The position numbers were made by a program, and so were the translations under genes. The notes beneath the pieces are model-generated. The model worked only from the letters and a program-made list of their open reading frames with translations, was not told the DNA's origin and ran no database searches. Below are positions 23,381 to 25,391 of a DNA stretch of 25,391 bases, piece after piece (position 1 is the first letter of the stretch; every line of letters starts with the position of its first letter). The stretch spans positions 1-25,391 of the forward strand of contig JAZKSG010000021.1 of assembly GCA_036626215.1 (NCBI GenBank). Direction: 5' to 3'. This DNA comes from JAZKSG01 sp036626215 (GTDB lineage: Archaea; Thermoplasmatota; E2; DHVEG-1).

Positions 23381-23481
23381 ATAGATTTTTTTGTTTGAAG
23401 TATAGTAAACTACTAAAAACCGATTCTTTATTCAGTTTTTAGAAAAAACTGTTTAATCAAAATGAACCTCACATTTTTTGG

Positions 23482-23554
23482 GGGCCAGTGGTCTAGGGGT
23501 TATGACGTCGCCCTTACAAGGCGGAGTTCGCCGGTTCAATTCCGGCCTGGCCCA
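23482..23554 (+). tRNA. tRNA-Val (anticodon UAC)
   Basis: The acceptor stem GGGCCAG (23482-23488) pairs with CTGGCCC (23547-23553), with discriminator A at 23554. The anticodon stem TCGCC/GGCGG closes the loop CTTACAA with anticodon TAC for valine. The T arm GCCGG-TTCAATT-CCGGC is complete, and the D arm has TAGGGGTTATGA. No CCA is encoded and no intron is seen. An AT-rich box lies about 25-30 bp upstream (GTTTAATCAAAA). Confidence 0.95.
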
Positions 23555-23583
23555 TACTCTTTTTTCTTGAAGGATTTCCATTC

Positions 23584-23603
23584 AAAAAAAAGTGTTTTTT
23601 TTT
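23584..23603 (+). terminator. A-run/T-run terminator after tRNA-Val
   Basis: A8-GTG-T9 downstream of tRNA-Val, following another T run at 23560-23565. Archaeal RNA polymerase stops at T runs, so this is a likely end for the tRNA transcript. Confidence 0.45.
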
Positions 23604-23971
23604 AGCTGGTTTATTTTTGTCTATCAGTTTATACCTCTACTGCTTTATGATGTTCCTCATTAAATGTACACCTGTATATGCAGCTGCATAAAAATAGTTA
23701 TTAATGATTCTTATATTTATCTTAAATATATTTGGTTGGGATTTCTGCTCTCTAGTAGAATTAAACAATGATGGGATGCGGATACTATTTGGAAAGAGTT
23801 TACACCATTCTATAAACTAAAATTCATTATTCATAACCTCAGAGATAGTGATAGAAATGTAAAAAGTTATGTTTTTAACGAGTGGTTTTTATCTTGCTAT
23901 AAACTGATTTTTAGGATAAATAATTGTCATATATCTCTTTTTATATTCTCCAATAATACCGGGGTGAAAAC
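23604..23971. other. Gene-free stretch before the NIDO-domain gene
   Basis: No convincing ORF or RNA gene is seen in this AT-rich stretch; the longest ATG reading frames are about 15 codons. It contains the palindrome at 23677-23690, an AT-rich TATA-like cluster at about 23708-23733 and a second TATA-like box TTTTTATATT at about 23939-23948. A transcript from the first would have a leader of about 250 bases, one from the second almost none. Confidence 0.5.
23677..23690. promoter_or_regulatory. 14-bp palindrome TATGCAGCTGCATA upstream of NIDO gene
   Basis: A perfect 14-bp palindrome about 285 bp before the secreted-protein start and 20-50 bp before an AT-rich TATA-like tract. Its core TGCA-GC-TGCA shares the TGCA-NN-TGCA form with the sites at 8893 and 15213. 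Confidence 0.45.
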
Positions 23972-25391
23972 GTGAACTCTTTTTGTCAACGTTCTGCAGT
24001 ATTCCTTATTGTTTTTATTTTTACTCTCTCTTTAGTTCCAGTTTCTGGTGCTGATGGTGCAGCCCCTACAGATATTGCTTTTGGTCGACCAGCAACACCC
24101 TTTTCGGTTGCAGATGGCCATAATGCGGTCACTCCGCTTGGGAGTGCTGTTTCAGGTGCTAATAGTGATGATTCCTCTGAGGAAGTTGTTATTTCTGATA
24201 CTATAGAAGATGGACTTAAATTAGGCGATACCACTTATGATAGTATTTACGTCGGTTCTAATGGTTATATCACTTTTGGGCATAGTCAGACTTCTTATAG
24301 CCCTGAAGGGATCCCTGGTTATACAAATGGGCCGATGATCGCTGGTCAGTATGATGATATCAATCCTAGTAATGGAGGAACAGTATATCTCTATGAAGAT
24401 GATTCTAATGACATTGTTTCAGTGACATGGTATAATGTTGAGCCATATGAGTCTCCTACTGATGGTTCTGGTAGTAATACATTTCAGATTCGTCTACATG
24501 GATTAGGTGGAGGGGATTTTGGAATCGAAATCCGGTATGAAGACATCAGTTGGACACGTGGTATGCCGGCAGATCCAGGTAGCTATCCGACTGGTGGATG
24601 GACGGTAGGAGATGGAGAAACCTATGGAGAAGTTAATGATTCAGGTACTTCAGATTTTATTACTATAGAAGATGAATCCAATATTGGTCACCCTGGTGTT
24701 TTCGCATGGAATGTAAACAATGGAGGAGTAGTAAATATAGATACTCAGATAAAAGAAAACTCTGTTGGCGGAACATTTGTAGGGAACCTTACAGCGAGTG
24801 ATGCAGATAATAGCGTTTCAAATTTAGATTTTTTATTACTTGATGATGATGGTGGAAATTTCGAGATATGTACAGATTCTGAAACTGGGGGAAGATATGT
24901 TGAGGTTGCTCCAGGAGCAGAACTGGATTATGAAACAAGTACGAATCATCAAAGGCAGATAACGGTACAAGCAGAAGATCCTGATGGAAACACCGGATCA
25001 GCAGTTCTTAATATTACTTTACTCGACCAACAAATTGAATTCACAAATGAAACCATATATCATCAACAAACAAATGTAAGACCCGATACCTCTGAGTGGT
25101 CTGTAGATATTAAACATCCCTCAGGCGGAACATTCAACTGGTGGATTAACACCACGCCGGATGTAGGAAGTGCATCAGGAACAAGTAGTGAAACCCATAT
25201 TAGTCCAACATGTCCTCTGCGTGATCTACAGCCCTATACTACATATACGATTCATACCGCCGTCCGAGGATCTGAACAAGATCAGAACTATACGTTTACC
25301 ACTGGAAATTGTATAGGTAACTCCTCATGGAATAAGGAGAGTTATCTGAATGTGACTGTGGAAGCTAAATGGCCTCGTATTCTTTGGTATG
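23972..25391 (+). CDS. Large secreted protein with NIDO, cadherin-like and Fn3-like regions (partial)
   Basis: Starts at GTG, with GGGGTGA five bases upstream as Shine-Dalgarno, and runs off the window with 473 codons visible. Residues 1-26 are a signal peptide (hydrophobic AVFLIVFIFTLSLVPVSG). A low-complexity linker follows. Residues about 75-247 match a nidogen-like NIDO domain: SIYVGSNGYITFG, GPMIAGQYDDINPS, DIVSVTWYNVEPY, NTFQIRLHG, HPGVFAWN. Residues about 253-350 look cadherin-like (IKENSVGGTFVGNLTASDAD; ITVQAEDPDGNTG). A fibronectin III-like region follows (about 355-445, LQPYTTYTIHTAV). It is likely an adhesion or envelope protein outside the cell. The full length and any membrane anchor are unknown. 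Confidence 0.85.
   Translation, partial: MNSFCQRSAVFLIVFIFTLSLVPVSGADGAAPTDIAFGRPATPFSVADGHNAVTPLGSAVSGANSDDSSEEVVISDTIEDGLKLGDTTYDSIYVGSNGYITFGHSQTSYSPEGIPGYTNGPMIAGQYDDINPSNGGTVYLYEDDSNDIVSVTWYNVEPYESPTDGSGSNTFQIRLHGLGGGDFGIEIRYEDISWTRGMPADPGSYPTGGWTVGDGETYGEVNDSGTSDFITIEDESNIGHPGVFAWNVNNGGVVNIDTQIKENSVGGTFVGNLTASDADNSVSNLDFLLLDDDGGNFEICTDSETGGRYVEVAPGAELDYETSTNHQRQITVQAEDPDGNTGSAVLNITLLDQQIEFTNETIYHQQTNVRPDTSEWSVDIKHPSGGTFNWWINTTPDVGSASGTSSETHISPTCPLRDLQPYTTYTIHTAVRGSEQDQNYTFTTGNCIGNSSWNKESYLNVTVEAKWPRILWY

Overview
The window is a dense stretch of AT-rich archaeal chromosome (roughly two-thirds A+T by eye). Archaeal or archaeal/eukaryotic-type markers include Orc1/Cdc6, the PriS primase, a GINS subunit, aIF2-alpha, Nop10, ribosomal proteins L44e and S27e, archaeal-type AsnRS, and tRNA genes without encoded CCA. 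The large NosD/PKD surface protein, lysine/glutamate-rich extensions on ribosomal proteins and small 4-TM proteins with charged tails point to an uncultured euryarchaeote, most plausibly of the Thermoplasmatota. That placement is an inference.

Layout. (1) 1-1483, minus: rpsM then rpsD (partial), both with long K/E-rich extensions. (2) 1721-3423, plus: AsnRS and acylphosphatase. (3) 3420-5489, minus: an MBL-fold hydrolase, an MJ1316/DUF504 RNA-repair-type protein, a UPF0282 MBL-fold protein and a small coiled-coil protein. (4) 5572-9069, minus: a 1101-aa secreted NosD/PKD protein downstream of tRNA-Pro(UGG). (5) 9159-12795, plus: CPBP membrane protease, NDK, a two-domain bactofilin-like protein and a YchF-type GTPase. 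(6) 12800-15096, minus: two tandem related 4-TM proteins, one ending in a zinc ribbon; then, on plus, a 2-TM protein (15354-15710) and a TatD-like hydrolase (15794-16627). (7) 16661-20899, minus: priS, GINS, L44e, S27e, aIF2-alpha, Nop10 and PAC2, a replication-translation cluster. (8) 20900-21166: a probable replication origin between priS and divergent cdc6. (9) 21167-25391: cdc6, a MagIII-like DNA glycosylase, a small unknown protein, tRNA-Val(UAC), a 417-bp gene-free stretch, and the start of a large secreted NIDO-domain protein that runs off the window.

The main observations are the candidate origin with a perfect 13-bp inverted repeat, and a palindrome TGCA-NN-TGCA that I found three times, each time in noncoding DNA upstream of genes for surface or membrane proteins (NosD/PKD, 4-TM/2-TM locus, NIDO). 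The second may mark a small cell-envelope regulon. Other notable items are an abrupt codon-usage change inside the bactofilin-like gene and the tandem 4-TM pair. Several genes have a TATA-like box about 25-30 bp before the start codon and no Shine-Dalgarno, suggesting leaderless mRNAs; others have clear Shine-Dalgarno sequences.
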